Shown piece by piece: positions 28,799-39,120 of a DNA stretch of 64,000 nucleotides (the first letter of the stretch is position 1; each line of letters starts with the position of its first letter). The position numbers and the translations under genes are program-made. The notes below the pieces were generated by a model. That model saw only the letters and a list, made by a program, of their open reading frames with translations, did not search any database and had not been told where the DNA came from. Source of the DNA: Bacteroidota bacterium (GTDB lineage Bacteria > Bacteroidota > Bacteroidia > Chitinophagales > Chitinophagaceae); the NCBI GenBank assembly GCA_018267575.1, contig JAFDYF010000050.1:1-64000 (forward strand), in the 5' to 3' direction.

Positions 28799-29290
28799 AT
28801 GACCAAAGAATATTTCTTACAAATAGCTGCATTTAATGTGTGGGCAAATGATATTGCGCAAGGTTGGCTACAAAAAATTTCAGAGGAACAATGGCTACAG
28901 CCTATTGTGAGCAGTTTTGGCAATTTGGAAGCAACTGCATTGCATATCGCAGGCGCTGAATCTGTTTGGTTAGACCGGTTGAACAAAGTGCCCGAGCCTG
29001 TTTGGCTTCCTTCCACCTTTAAAGGAGATAGGAAAGACATACTTGAAGTCTGGGGAAAAGCTTCTCATGGATTAAAGACCTTTATCGAAAAAATGGAGGA
29101 GGACCAGTTGAACAACAAAATCAGCTTCAGACGTATCAATGGAGATCTTTATGAAATGAAATATTACCAGGTTTTGTCCCATGTATTTAACCATAGTACT
29201 TTTCATCGGGGACAAGTGGTCACTATTTTAAGACAGGTTGGTTTTACAGACATCAGTAGCACGGATATACTCGGATATTTTAGAAAATAG
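28799..29290 (+). CDS. DinB-family (DUF1572-like) protein
   Basis: A 163-residue four-helix-bundle protein of the DinB/YfiT type. FNVWANDIAQGW with Trp/His positions, ALHIAGAESVWLDRL, and HVFNHSTFHRGQVVTILRQVGF near the C terminus carry the three histidines that usually bind a metal. Most members are thiol-transferase-like or stress-induced proteins of unknown role. It starts only 10 nt after the ilvD stop, so it is in the ilv transcript, but no role in branched-chain synthesis is known. Confidence 0.85.
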   Translation: MTKEYFLQIAAFNVWANDIAQGWLQKISEEQWLQPIVSSFGNLEATALHIAGAESVWLDRLNKVPEPVWLPSTFKGDRKDILEVWGKASHGLKTFIEKMEEDQLNNKISFRRINGDLYEMKYYQVLSHVFNHSTFHRGQVVTILRQVGFTDISSTDILGYFRK

Positions 29291-29358
29291 AATTCATATT
29301 TATATCGAAAAATAATTACCGATTCGAAAAAAGTAATTGCTAAAATCAATAAATAAAA

Positions 29359-29961
29359 TTGGTGCAATTGCCAGACATCCAAGAAAAGATATTTGAAATA
29401 AGAGACCAAAAAGTGATACTTGATTTTGACCTTGCGTCTCTGTATGAGGTGGAGACAAGGGTCTTTAATCAAGCTGTCAAAAGAAATATTGAAAGCTTCC
29501 CTGAAGATTTTATGTTTCAATTGACAAGAAAGGAATTGAACAACTTGATATCACAGATTGTGATATCAAGTTCACAAGGCAATAATAATCAATCTGTTGA
29601 AAAAGACAAAAAAGGTCGTAATTCAAGAGTTCATGGAGGCACAAGAAAATTGCCTTATGCATTTACAGAACATGGTGTCACGATGCTGGCAAGTGTTCTA
29701 AAAAGCGAGAAGGCAAGGAAAATGAATATTGCAATAGTAAGGGCTTTTATTGCGCTAAGAAAATTTGCGATACACTATAAAGGCATATTGGAACAAATGG
29801 ATGAATTGAGAGAGAAGATAGGGAATCATGATGCACAATTGAACCAGATTTATGATGCATTGGAAAATATGTTGGATAAAAAAATGGAAGAGGAGGGAAA
29901 GTTAATCGCTTGGGAAAATCGAGAAATGATTGGTTTTAAAAACAAAAGGGCAAAAAATTAA
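29359..29961 (+). CDS. ORF6N-domain protein (phage/mobile-type DNA-binding protein)
   Basis: The protein has 200 residues. The N-terminal ORF6N domain is clear: KIFEIRDQKVILDFDLASLYEVETRVFNQAVKRNIESFPEDFMFQL. KLPYAFTEHGVTMLASVL follows about 25 residues later than in most relatives because of an inserted Asn/Lys-rich segment (about 77-97). A C-terminal coiled coil (about 145-190) may dimerise. The start is TTG at 29359 or GTG at 29362; no ATG fits. ORF6N proteins are common on phages and islands of Bacteroidota. It interrupts the ilvD-ilvB order and contains a perfect 14-bp palindrome at 29542-29572. Confidence 0.85.
   Translation: MVQLPDIQEKIFEIRDQKVILDFDLASLYEVETRVFNQAVKRNIESFPEDFMFQLTRKELNNLISQIVISSSQGNNNQSVEKDKKGRNSRVHGGTRKLPYAFTEHGVTMLASVLKSEKARKMNIAIVRAFIALRKFAIHYKGILEQMDELREKIGNHDAQLNQIYDALENMLDKKMEEEGKLIAWENREMIGFKNKRAKN
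29542..29572. repeat. Perfect 14-bp inverted repeat inside the ORF6N gene
   Basis: Arms 29542-29555 (AACTTGATATCACA) and 29559-29572 (TGTGATATCAAGTT), 3-nt spacer. It lies at the junction between the ORF6N core and the inserted polar segment. It could be an operator, a recombination point or a hairpin in mRNA. Confidence 0.6.
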
Positions 29962-29981
29962 TTAAAATAAAAAACACAGCA

Positions 29982-31724
29982 ATGAGCACTCTTGAATTAG
30001 CAAAAGAAAAAACCGTTGCGGAGAACAAGAAGATTGAAAATATCTCGGGCAGCGAGGCCGTGTTAAAAGCATTGCTTGCAGAAAACGTAAAAACCATTTT
30101 CGGTTACCCCGGTGGTGCCATCATGCCTATTTATGATGCACTGTATGATTACACCGACCGGCTCAACCATATCTTGGTAAGGCATGAGCAGGGTGCTATC
30201 CACGCTGCACAAGGTTTTGCAAGAAGCAGTGGAAAAACAGGTGTGGTATTCGCCACCAGCGGTCCGGGTGCAACCAACTTGGTAACTGGTCTGGCTGATG
30301 CGATGATCGATAGCACTCCCTTGGTTTGCATCACTGGACAGGTATTTGCACATTTGCTCGGCACCGATGCCTTTCAAGAAACCGACGTTATCAATATTAC
30401 CACTCCGGTTACAAAATGGAATTATCAGGTAACCGATGCTACTGAAATCCCCTCGGTATTGGCAAAAGCATTTTATATAGCAGGGAGCGGTCGCCCAGGC
30501 CCGGTGTTGGTGGACATTACCAAAAATGCACAACTGCAAAAATTCGATTTTGAAGGATATACCAAATGCAAACATATCCGCAGCTACCGCCCAAAACCAA
30601 TTGTACGCAAAGAATATATTGAGCAAGCCGCTCAATTAATCAATGCTGCCGAAAAACCATTTGTGATTTTCGGTCAAGGTGTGATCCTTGGAAAAGCAGA
30701 AAAAGAATTCAAAGACTTTATAGAAAAATCAGGCATTCCAGCGGCATGGACCATCATGGGCATGAGCGCTATTCCAACAGATCATCCATTGGGAGTGGGC
30801 ATGTTGGGCATGCATGGGAACTATGGCCCGAATGTGTTGACCAATGAATGCGATGTATTGATTGCAATCGGCATGCGCTTTGATGACCGGGTTACAGGAA
30901 GGTTGGATAAATATGCAAAACAAGCCAAAGTAATCCATTTCGATATCGACCCTTCAGAGATAGATAAAAATGTAAGAGTGAGTGTACCTGTTTGGGGAGA
31001 TTGCAAAGAAACCCTGCCAATACTCACCGGGTTGATTGAAAAGAAAACACATACAAACTGGGTTGCACGTTTCAATGAATTCAAGAAAAAGGAAGAAGAA
31101 ATCTGCATCGAACCTGAAATGAAACCAACTGGCAATGTGCTGAGCATGGCAGAAGTGATCAATCTTTTAAATGAACTGACCAATGGGGAAGCCATCATTG
31201 TAACAGATGTGGGCCAACACCAAATGGTAGCCTGTCGCTATGCACATTTCAAACAATCAAAAAGCAATATCACCAGCGGCGGTCTTGGCACTATGGGTTT
31301 TGCCCTTCCCGCATCCATCGGTGCGAAGCTCGGCGCAGAGGAAAGAACCGTTATTGCGATTGCTGGGGATGGTGGTTTTCAAATGACCATCCAAGAATTG
31401 GGCACCATCATGCAATATGGGGTGAATGTAAAAATGTTGGTCTTGAACAATAACTTTTTGGGGATGGTGAGACAATGGCAGCAATTGTTCAACGACAAGC
31501 GTTACTCATTTGTGGACATTCAAAGCCCCGATTTTGTAGCCGTTGCAAAGGGTTACCATATTGATGGCCAAAAAGTTTCAGAGAGAGAATTGTTGAGAGA
31601 GGCATTGACAACCATGCTGAATCATAAAGGTGCTTATTTGTTGGAAGTAATGGTAGGCAAGGAAAATAATGTGTTCCCGATGGTACCGCAAGGTTGCAGC
31701 GTTGCGGAAATCAGGTTGAAATAA
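29982..31724 (+). CDS. ilvB: Acetolactate synthase large (catalytic) subunit
   Basis: A ThDP enzyme of 580 residues that makes acetolactate or acetohydroxybutyrate. Landmarks: FGYPGGAIMPIYDAL, the catalytic Glu in HEQGAIHAAQGFARSSG, the FAD/central domain, and the ThDP/Mg motif GDGGFQMTIQELGTIMQYGVNVKMLVLNNNFLGMVRQWQ. Normal length. It is followed by a TTG-started methyltransferase and then by ilvN, its regulatory partner, so catalytic and regulatory subunits are split by one gene. Confidence 0.97.
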   Translation: MSTLELAKEKTVAENKKIENISGSEAVLKALLAENVKTIFGYPGGAIMPIYDALYDYTDRLNHILVRHEQGAIHAAQGFARSSGKTGVVFATSGPGATNLVTGLADAMIDSTPLVCITGQVFAHLLGTDAFQETDVINITTPVTKWNYQVTDATEIPSVLAKAFYIAGSGRPGPVLVDITKNAQLQKFDFEGYTKCKHIRSYRPKPIVRKEYIEQAAQLINAAEKPFVIFGQGVILGKAEKEFKDFIEKSGIPAAWTIMGMSAIPTDHPLGVGMLGMHGNYGPNVLTNECDVLIAIGMRFDDRVTGRLDKYAKQAKVIHFDIDPSEIDKNVRVSVPVWGDCKETLPILTGLIEKKTHTNWVARFNEFKKKEEEICIEPEMKPTGNVLSMAEVINLLNELTNGEAIIVTDVGQHQMVACRYAHFKQSKSNITSGGLGTMGFALPASIGAKLGAEERTVIAIAGDGGFQMTIQELGTIMQYGVNVKMLVLNNNFLGMVRQWQQLFNDKRYSFVDIQSPDFVAVAKGYHIDGQKVSERELLREALTTMLNHKGAYLLEVMVGKENNVFPMVPQGCSVAEIRLK

Positions 31725-31737
31725 TAAAAACAAAGAA

Positions 31738-32508
31738 TTGAGTACAACAACAAATACAAAATGGAACCCAAGCTTGTACGACAACAAGCATGATTTTGTG
31801 TTCAAGTTTGGGGAAGACCTTGTTCATCTTCTAGACCCAAAACCGGGCGAAAGGATTTTGGATCTGGGCTGTGGCACGGGCTATCTTACAAACTTGATTG
31901 CTAGTACTTGCGCCGAGGTGATTGGCATGGACAATTCCCAGGAAATGATTGCGAAAGCAAAGGCAGAATACCCCAATTTGGATTTCCAATTTCTTTCGGC
32001 TACGGATTTTCAGTTTAGCGAACCATTTGATGCTATATTTTCAAATGCTGTATTGCATTGGGTTTTGGAAAAAGAAAAAGCGATTGCTTGCATTTATAAA
32101 AACTTGAAACCGGGCGGAAGGTTTGTTATGGAAATGGGTGGCAAGGATAATGTAAAAAGAATTGTGGACGCCATTAAACGAGTATTGGCAAAACATGGGT
32201 TTACCAAAGAAGCAGCCATGGACATATGGTATTTCCCTTCCGTGGGCGAGTATACCAGCTTACTTGAAGCGCAAGGTTTTCGGGTCACCTATGCGATTCA
32301 TTATGATCGGGACACGGTTTTGAAAGACAATGCAAGCGGAATTAAGGATTGGATCAAAATGTTCGGCAGTTCATTTTTTAAAAAAGCCAATGAACAACAG
32401 ACCAACGAAATGCTGAACGAAATTCAAGAGTCCCTTGCCAAAACAAACCACAAGGATGGACAATGGTTTGCCGATTACAAAAGGTTAAGGGTTATTGCCA
32501 TAAAATAA
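31738..32508 (+). CDS. Class I SAM-dependent methyltransferase (trans-aconitate methyltransferase-like)
   Basis: A methyltransferase of 256 residues. Motif I is ILDLGCGTGYLTNLI with the following acidic MDNSQEMI, and motif IV is PFDAIFSNAVLHWV. KWNPSLYDNKHDFVFKFGEDLVHLL at the N terminus resembles Tam-like and UbiE-like small-molecule methyltransferases. The start is TTG (31738), 13 nt after ilvB; no better ATG is present. It separates ilvB from ilvN. Substrate unknown. Confidence 0.85.
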   Translation: MSTTTNTKWNPSLYDNKHDFVFKFGEDLVHLLDPKPGERILDLGCGTGYLTNLIASTCAEVIGMDNSQEMIAKAKAEYPNLDFQFLSATDFQFSEPFDAIFSNAVLHWVLEKEKAIACIYKNLKPGGRFVMEMGGKDNVKRIVDAIKRVLAKHGFTKEAAMDIWYFPSVGEYTSLLEAQGFRVTYAIHYDRDTVLKDNASGIKDWIKMFGSSFFKKANEQQTNEMLNEIQESLAKTNHKDGQWFADYKRLRVIAIK

Positions 32509-32544
32509 ATTTATAAAACCAAATCCCGTAAGGGAATATAAAAT

Positions 32545-33132
32545 ATGAAACCGGAATATACCATCACCGTTTACACGGAAAATCAAATCGGTTTGCTTAA
32601 CCGCATCGCCATTATTTTTTCCCGCAGAAAAATCAATATTGAGAGCCTCAATACTTCTCCATCAGAGATTGAAAGTGTGCACCGCTTTACCATAGTCATT
32701 AACGAAACAGAGGATGTGGTGCGTAAACTTTGCAGACAAATTGAGAAGCAAGTGGAAGTATTGAAAGCCTATTATAACAATAACGAGGAAATTGTATGGC
32801 AGGAACTTGCTTTGTACAAAGTGCCCACTGCGGTGATTGCCGAAAAAGTGAAGGTAGAGCGATTGCTTCGTGAATATGGTGCAAGAGCAGTAGCCATCCG
32901 CAACGACTATACTGTTTTTGAAACCTCGGGCCATCGGGAAGAAATAGAGGGATTGATCAAAGCCTTGGAGCCTTATGGATTGATTGAATTTGTGCGGAGT
33001 GCCAGGGTTGCTATCATCAAGGATAGCGAAGGATTCCATAAAAAATTGAAAGAGTTCGAATCCGAAGAACCCGGCAGCAATGTGATTGAAAATGAATTTT
33101 TGGACAAACAAGACGAAGTGTTCATGATGTAA
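32545..33132 (+). CDS. ilvN: Acetolactate synthase small (regulatory) subunit
   Basis: The subunit has 195 residues. The N-terminal ACT domain (about 4-78: YTITVYTENQIGLLNRIAIIFSRRKINIESLNTSPSE) senses valine and confers feedback inhibition on IlvB. A second ferredoxin-like domain follows (about 85-160), ending with GLIEFVRSARVAIIK. An acidic C-terminal tail extends to residue 195. The gene is downstream of the methyltransferase by 36 nt. Confidence 0.94.
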   Translation: MKPEYTITVYTENQIGLLNRIAIIFSRRKINIESLNTSPSEIESVHRFTIVINETEDVVRKLCRQIEKQVEVLKAYYNNNEEIVWQELALYKVPTAVIAEKVKVERLLREYGARAVAIRNDYTVFETSGHREEIEGLIKALEPYGLIEFVRSARVAIIKDSEGFHKKLKEFESEEPGSNVIENEFLDKQDEVFMM

Positions 33133-33157
33133 ATATCATCAGCAAAGTCTGTGCAAG

Positions 33158-33215
33158 TTATCACTAGTTCCGACATTTATGCTTTTTATCACTAGCTCCG
33201 ACATTTATGTCGGAG
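33158..33215. repeat. Direct repeat plus hairpin before ilvC
   Basis: A 24-nt unit (33158-33181) is repeated at 33186-33209 with one mismatch. The second copy extends into a perfect 9-bp hairpin CTCCGACAT/ATGTCGGAG (33196-33215). It lies in the 135-nt ilvN-ilvC spacer. No T-tract follows. Confidence 0.6.
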
Positions 33216-33267
33216 AAAATATAAATAGTAAAATTTTAAAAATCACCAATTCTCAAATCAAAAATTC

Positions 33268-34317
33268 ATGGCAAAATTAAATTTCGGCGGAGTAGAAGAA
33301 AATGTAGTCACCCGCGAAGAATTCCCTTTAGCTAAAGCACAAGAAGTTTTAAAAAATGAAACCATTGCTGTTATTGGCTACGGGGTACAAGGTCCTGGTC
33401 AAGCATTGAACCAAAAAGACAATGGCATCAATGTAATCGTTGGCCAAAGAAAAGATTCAAAAACTTGGGACAAAGCCGTGAAAGATGGCTTCGTTCCTGG
33501 TAAAACTTTGTTCGAAATCGAAGAGGCTTTACAACGCGGTACCATTATCTGTTATTTGCTCAGCGATGCTGCACAGATTGCATTGTGGCCAACCGTTAAA
33601 AAACATCTGACACCCGGAAAGGCGCTATATTTTTCTCATGGTTTTGGTATCACTTTCAATGAACAAACCGGCATCATTCCCCCAAAAGATGTGGATGTGT
33701 TTTTGGTTGCACCAAAAGGAAGCGGCACTTCCCTTCGCCGCATGTTCCTGCAAGGCCGTGGCTTGAACAGTAGCTATGCTATTTTTCAAGATGCTACGGG
33801 CAAAGCAAAAGAAAGAGTGATCGCATTGGGTATTGCCGTGGGCAGCGGTTATCTTTTCGAAACCGATTTCAGGAAAGAAGTGTACAGCGACCTTACTGGC
33901 GAACGCGGTACTTTGATGGGTGCTATCCAAGGAATTTTTGCAGCACAATATGAAGTGCTCCGCAAAAAAGGACATACGCCTAGTGAAGCATTCAACGAAA
34001 CGGTGGAAGAATTGACACAATCATTGATGCCACTTGTTGCCGAAAATGGTATGGACTGGATGTATGCCAATTGCAGCACCACCGCACAACGTGGCGCATT
34101 GGATTGGTGGAAAAAATTTCGCGATGCCACTTTGCCCGTATTCACTGATTTGTATGAAAGTGTTGCTACAGGCAAAGAATCACAACGTTCTATTGACTCC
34201 AATTCTCAACCAGACTATCGTGAAAAACTGGAAGTGGAATTGAAAGAACTCCGTGATAGTGAAATGTGGCAAGCTGGGAAAACGGTAAGAAGTTTAAGAC
34301 CAGAAAATCAGAAATAA
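33268..34317 (+). CDS. ilvC: Ketol-acid reductoisomerase, fungal Ilv5-like type
   Basis: A 349-residue enzyme that isomerises and reduces acetolactate with NAD(P)H. The nucleotide motif is VIGYGVQGPGQALNQKDNG, and the cofactor loop GQRKDSKTW favours NADPH. The second domain reads ETDFRKEVYSDLTGERGTLMGAI with the metal-binding D and E, then SPS-like EAFNETVEELTQSLMP and YANCSTTAQRGALDW. The C-terminal SQPDYREKLEVELKELR...RSLRPENQ closely recalls yeast mitochondrial Ilv5 rather than the E. coli or short Bacillus types, as I remember those sequences. Last gene of the ilv run. Confidence 0.95.
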   Translation: MAKLNFGGVEENVVTREEFPLAKAQEVLKNETIAVIGYGVQGPGQALNQKDNGINVIVGQRKDSKTWDKAVKDGFVPGKTLFEIEEALQRGTIICYLLSDAAQIALWPTVKKHLTPGKALYFSHGFGITFNEQTGIIPPKDVDVFLVAPKGSGTSLRRMFLQGRGLNSSYAIFQDATGKAKERVIALGIAVGSGYLFETDFRKEVYSDLTGERGTLMGAIQGIFAAQYEVLRKKGHTPSEAFNETVEELTQSLMPLVAENGMDWMYANCSTTAQRGALDWWKKFRDATLPVFTDLYESVATGKESQRSIDSNSQPDYREKLEVELKELRDSEMWQAGKTVRSLRPENQK

Positions 34318-34323
34318 AAAGTC

Positions 34324-34361
34324 AGATACTAACTGTGGACCAAGTTCCACAGTTAGTATCT
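34324..34361. terminator. Long perfect hairpin after ilvC (likely operon end)
   Basis: A 16-bp perfect stem, 34324-34339 with 34346-34361, loop CCAAGT, starting 7 nt past the ilvC stop. The usual T-run is missing (only TT AATACTT follows), so it may act as an mRNA 3'-end stabiliser rather than a strong intrinsic terminator. The rest of the spacer to gltB (to 34606) is AT-rich with no gene. Confidence 0.6.
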
Positions 34362-34606
34362 TAATACTTGGCTTGATTTGAGTACTTTTTGCCAATTACA
34401 AAATGCACTCAACTATTCTAATAGTCAACTGTTCTATTAAGAGGTCCATCCCAAAAAAAATCTCCAATTTCCAAAAAATGGGATTGACGAAATTTGTTGA
34501 ATATCACAAATATTCCGTAATTTCATTTTGAACGATTGCCATATTTTAAATAATTTTTCAACAATAGTTATTTTTTTTAGAAAATTTTTAATCAAACAAC
34601 CGGAAT

Positions 34607-37600
34607 ATGGCAGGAAAAGGCTTATACTCCCCAGAATTTGAGAGAGACGCGTGTGGAATTGGCTTTGTGGCCAATATTAAAGGCAATAAATCCCATCAGA
34701 TAGTTTCGGATGCATTGACCATTTTGGAAAATATGGAGCACCGAGGTGCGTGTGGCTGCGAAAGCAATACCGGCGACGGTGCGGGCATCATGATACAAAC
34801 ACCCCATGAATTTTTCTTTGATGAGTGTGTGAAGTTGGGTATCCATTTGCCTTCCTATGGCAAGTATGGGGTGGGCATGATTTTTTTCCCAAGGGAGATT
34901 AGGTTGAAAGAAGAATGCCGCGATATTTTCAATCGTTGCGCTGAAAAATTGGGGCTGGAGATTTTGGGATATCGGAAAGTGCCCGTAAATGCCAATGGTA
35001 TTGGACCTACCGCTTTATCGGTAGAGCCGGAAATCGAGCAAGTGTTTATCGCCTGCCCAGACCATATCAACAACCCCGATGATTTCGAGCGCAAATTGTT
35101 TGTGCTACGTAATTATGCCAGCCATCTGATCAATAACACGGTAAAAAAAGACGCCATCGGTTTTTATCTGGCATCGCTCTCTTATAAATCTGTTGTATAC
35201 AAGGGGCAGCTCACGAGCAAACAGGTTAGAAATTATTTCCCCGATCTAAGTCATAAAAGAGTGGTTTCGGCTTTTGGTCTTATCCATTCCAGATTTGCCA
35301 CCAACACTTTTCCATCTTGGAAACTCGCACAACCATTCAGGTATATCGCCCACAATGGTGAGATCAATACTTTACAAGGAAACCTGAACTGGCTTCGAAC
35401 CAGTGAAAAAGGTTTTACCTCCCCTTATTTTAGCAATGAGGAAATGGAAATGCTACTGCCGATTATTTTCGAAGGGCAAAGCGATAGCGCCTGTCTCGAC
35501 AATATGATCGAACTGCTGACCATGTGCGGAAGAAGTTTGCCCCATGTAATGATGATGCTGATTCCCGAAGCCTGGGATGGCAATGAGCAAATGGACCCGG
35601 TAAAAAAAGCTTTTTATGAATTCCATGCGGCCTTCATGGAACCTTGGGACGGTCCAGCTTCTATCTCTTTTACAGATGGAAAAATCATTGGGGCTACTTT
35701 GGACAGGAACGGACTTCGTCCTTCCCGCTATTGCGTAACCACCGATGACCGGGTAATCATGGCCTCGGAAACAGGCGTTCTTCCCATCGACCAAAAACTA
35801 ATCAAGGAAAAAGGAAGACTGCAGCCCGGAAAAATGTTTATCGTGGATATGGAGCAGGGAAGGATTATCAGTGATGATGAACTGAAAAAAAATATCTGCT
35901 CCCAAAAACCATATAGCGAGTGGCTCAATAAATATAAAATTCGTTTGGAAGAATTGCCTGAGCCCAGAGTGATGTTTACCCATTTGGAACATGACCAGAT
36001 TTTCAAATACCAAAAAGCATTTGGCTATTCAACCGAAGATCTTGAAAAAATCATTGCACCGATGGCACTCGATGGCAAAGAACCCATTGGCTCCATGGGT
36101 ACCGATGTTCCATTGGCCATATTGAGCGATCAGCCACAACACCTCAGTAGTTATTTCAAACAATTGTTTGCGCAGGTTACCAACCCGCCTATTGACCCCA
36201 TACGGGAGCGTTTGGTGATGTCACTGTCAACCTTCGCTGGGAACAACGGCAACCTGCTGGTGGAAGATTCACTCGCGTGCCATAGCATCGCTCTAAAACA
36301 TCCAGTGCTGGGCAACCATGAACTGGAAAAAATTAGAAGTATCGATACGGGTATTTTCCAAGCAAAAACTTTACAAACCTATTTTCGCGCAGATGGCAAA
36401 CCCGGATCTTTGCAAAAAGGTTTGGATAGGCTTTGCCGTTATGCCGTGGATGCTGTGGAAGATGGTTTTGAAGTATTGATTTTAACTGACCGCGCCATCG
36501 ACAGCGATCACGCTCCCATCCCCTCCTTGCTGGCCACTGCAGCCGTACACCACCACCTCATCCGCAAAGGATATCGTGGTCAGGTGGGGATCATCATTGA
36601 AGCAGGGGATATTTGGGAAGTGCATCATTTCGCCTGTCTAATTGCTTTCGGCGTAACGGCCATCAATCCCTATTTGGCGCTGTCCACTATTCGGGACATG
36701 AAGCTTAACAAAAAAATAGAGACAGAGCTTGATGCCGACCAACTTAAAAAGAATTATATCAAAGCCGTGAATGACGGTCTGTTGAAAGTGTTCTCCAAAA
36801 TGGGGATTTCCACTTTACAGTCCTACCAAGGTGCTCAGATATTTGAAATCATTGGACTTAACAAAACAGTGGTAGATAAATATTTCACGGGAACTACTTC
36901 CCGTATTGAAGGGATGGGGCTTGATGAGATTGCCAGGGAAACTTTGGCCAAACATTATTATGCCTTTAGTAAAAAAGATATGCCAGTTGACCGTTTAATG
37001 ACCGGCGGCATCTATCAGTGGAAACGTAAAGGTGAGTTTCATTTATTCAATCCACAAACCATTCACCTGTTGCAATTTTCAACCAGGACGAATGATTATA
37101 ACAGTTTTAAAAAATACTCCAAGCTGGTAAATGAGCAAAGCGAGAAGGCAGCCACATTAAGAAGTCTATTCACCTTCAAGCATAGCCGCAATTCCATTCC
37201 CATTGAAGAAGTGGAACCAGCAGAAAATATTTACAAACGTTTTGCTACTGGTGCAATGAGTTTTGGCTCCATCTCGCACGAGGCCCATTCCACATTGGCC
37301 ATTGCCATGAACCGTCTTGGCGGAAAAAGCAATACCGGCGAAGGCGGGGAAGATGAAATGAGATATGAAAAATTGCCGAATGGAGATTCCATGCGGTCTT
37401 CAATCAAGCAGGTAGCTTCCGCCCGTTTTGGGGTTACTAGTTATTATCTCACTATGGCCGATGAACTGCAGATAAAAATGGCCCAAGGTGCTAAGCCTGG
37501 TGAGGGCGGTCAGTTGCCCGGTCATAAAGTGGACGATTGGATTGGCAAAGTAAGACATGCAACCCCTGGGGTAGGATTGATTTCCCCTCCCCCACACCAC

Positions 37601-39118
37601 GATATTTATTCTATTGAGGATTTGGCCCAATTGATTTTTGATCTAAAAAATGCCAATCGTGATGCCCGCATCAGTGTGAAGCTGGTTTCGAAAGCCGGTG
37701 TTGGCACTATCGCTGCTGGTGTTGCCAAAGCCAAATCAGATGTCATACTGATTTCCGGATTCGATGGTGGAACCGGGGCTTCACCCATCAGTTCCATCAA
37801 ACATGCTGGCTTGCCTTGGGAACTTGGTTTGGCAGAATCGCATCAGACCTTGGTAAAAAACAAATTGCGCAGCCGCGTTGTACTGCAAACAGATGGCCAA
37901 TTAAAAACAGGTCGTGACATCGCAATTGCCACATTGCTTGGTGCTGAAGAATGGGGAGTGGCTACCGCGGCCCTCGTTACAGAAGGCTGCATCATGATGC
38001 GCAAATGTCACTTGAATACTTGTCCTGTTGGTGTGGCTACGCAAGACCCTGAATTAAGAAAACGTTTTACGGGCGATGCTGAACACGTGGTGAACCTTTT
38101 CAAATTCCTTACCCAGGAGTTAAGAGAGATTATGGCTGAACTTGGGTTCCGTACGGTAGATGAAATGGTAGGACAGGTAGAATGCCTGGACATGAGGGAA
38201 GGAATCCATCACTGGAAATATAGCAAACTTGATCTTTCGCCCATTTTATACAAAGAACCAGCTTCCTTATATACGGGCTTGCATAAGCAAGAAGAACAGG
38301 ATCACGGGTTGGCAGATGTACTTGATTGGAAACTGTTGGAAGCCGCAAAACCCGCATTGGAAAAGCAGGAAAAAGTTTTTGCTTCATTTACCGTAAAAAA
38401 TACCGACCGGACCATTGGTACTATTCTTTCAAATGAAATTTCGAAAAAATACCAATCGAAAGGTTTGCCAGAAGATACCATCCATTTTAAATTGACGGGC
38501 ACCGCAGGACAGAGTTTTGCGGCCTTTAACACCAAAGGGGTAACGCTTGAATTGGAAGGCGATGCCAATGATTATTTTGGCAAGGGACTTTCCGGTGCAA
38601 GGTTAATCGTATACCCCGCACATGATGCAGGTTTTGTGCCAGAAGAAAATATCATCATTGGCAATGTGGCCTTTTATGGTGCTACCAGTGGTGAAGCATT
38701 CATCCGTGGAAAAGCAGGCGAACGTTTCTGTGTTCGCAACTCTGGTGCCAATACCGTTGTTGAAGGCGTGGGCGACCATGGTTGTGAATACATGACTGGT
38801 GGGCGTGTGGTGATTTTGGGCAATACCGGAAGGAATTTTGCCGCAGGAATGAGTGGAGGCATCGCTTATGTGTATGACGTGAAAGGGCAATTCGGTTCAT
38901 TGTGCAATAAAGAAATGGTAGACTTGGATAAAGTGGATGAAGACGATGCCTATGAATTGAGAAATATGATACAACACCATTATGCATACACTGGCAGCAC
39001 GGTTGCAAAATTTGTATTGGATGACTTTGAAAACCAATTGAAGAATTTTGTGAAAGTGTTCCCCAGAGACTATAAGAAAGTGTTGTTGCAAAAGAAAGTG
39101 GGAGTGAAAATAAACTAG
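34607..39118 (+). CDS. gltB: Glutamate synthase large subunit
   Basis: The large subunit has 1503 residues. The N-terminal glutaminase (class II amidotransferase) begins after a short propeptide with catalytic C16 in [11 protein letters not shown], followed by [20 protein letters not shown]. The central and FMN synthase domains hold [13 protein letters not shown] and [13 protein letters not shown]...[32 protein letters not shown]. The 3Fe-4S cysteines are in [19 protein letters not shown], and the C-terminal GXGXG beta-helix carries [20 protein letters not shown]. It transfers glutamine amide nitrogen to 2-oxoglutarate. It pairs with gltD downstream across a 292-nt repeat-filled spacer. Confidence 0.98.
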   Translation: MAGKGLYSPEFERDACGIGFVANIKGNKSHQIVSDALTILENMEHRGACGCESNTGDGAGIMIQTPHEFFFDECVKLGIHLPSYGKYGVGMIFFPREIRLKEECRDIFNRCAEKLGLEILGYRKVPVNANGIGPTALSVEPEIEQVFIACPDHINNPDDFERKLFVLRNYASHLINNTVKKDAIGFYLASLSYKSVVYKGQLTSKQVRNYFPDLSHKRVVSAFGLIHSRFATNTFPSWKLAQPFRYIAHNGEINTLQGNLNWLRTSEKGFTSPYFSNEEMEMLLPIIFEGQSDSACLDNMIELLTMCGRSLPHVMMMLIPEAWDGNEQMDPVKKAFYEFHAAFMEPWDGPASISFTDGKIIGATLDRNGLRPSRYCVTTDDRVIMASETGVLPIDQKLIKEKGRLQPGKMFIVDMEQGRIISDDELKKNICSQKPYSEWLNKYKIRLEELPEPRVMFTHLEHDQIFKYQKAFGYSTEDLEKIIAPMALDGKEPIGSMGTDVPLAILSDQPQHLSSYFKQLFAQVTNPPIDPIRERLVMSLSTFAGNNGNLLVEDSLACHSIALKHPVLGNHELEKIRSIDTGIFQAKTLQTYFRADGKPGSLQKGLDRLCRYAVDAVEDGFEVLILTDRAIDSDHAPIPSLLATAAVHHHLIRKGYRGQVGIIIEAGDIWEVHHFACLIAFGVTAINPYLALSTIRDMKLNKKIETELDADQLKKNYIKAVNDGLLKVFSKMGISTLQSYQGAQIFEIIGLNKTVVDKYFTGTTSRIEGMGLDEIARETLAKHYYAFSKKDMPVDRLMTGGIYQWKRKGEFHLFNPQTIHLLQFSTRTNDYNSFKKYSKLVNEQSEKAATLRSLFTFKHSRNSIPIEEVEPAENIYKRFATGAMSFGSISHEAHSTLAIAMNRLGGKSNTGEGGEDEMRYEKLPNGDSMRSSIKQVASARFGVTSYYLTMADELQIKMAQGAKPGEGGQLPGHKVDDWIGKVRHATPGVGLISPPPHHDIYSIEDLAQLIFDLKNANRDARISVKLVSKAGVGTIAAGVAKAKSDVILISGFDGGTGASPISSIKHAGLPWELGLAESHQTLVKNKLRSRVVLQTDGQLKTGRDIAIATLLGAEEWGVATAALVTEGCIMMRKCHLNTCPVGVATQDPELRKRFTGDAEHVVNLFKFLTQELREIMAELGFRTVDEMVGQVECLDMREGIHHWKYSKLDLSPILYKEPASLYTGLHKQEEQDHGLADVLDWKLLEAAKPALEKQEKVFASFTVKNTDRTIGTILSNEISKKYQSKGLPEDTIHFKLTGTAGQSFAAFNTKGVTLELEGDANDYFGKGLSGARLIVYPAHDAGFVPEENIIIGNVAFYGATSGEAFIRGKAGERFCVRNSGANTVVEGVGDHGCEYMTGGRVVILGNTGRNFAAGMSGGIAYVYDVKGQFGSLCNKEMVDLDKVDEDDAYELRNMIQHHYAYTGSTVAKFVLDDFENQLKNFVKVFPRDYKKVLLQKKVGVKIN

Positions 39119-39120
39119 TT

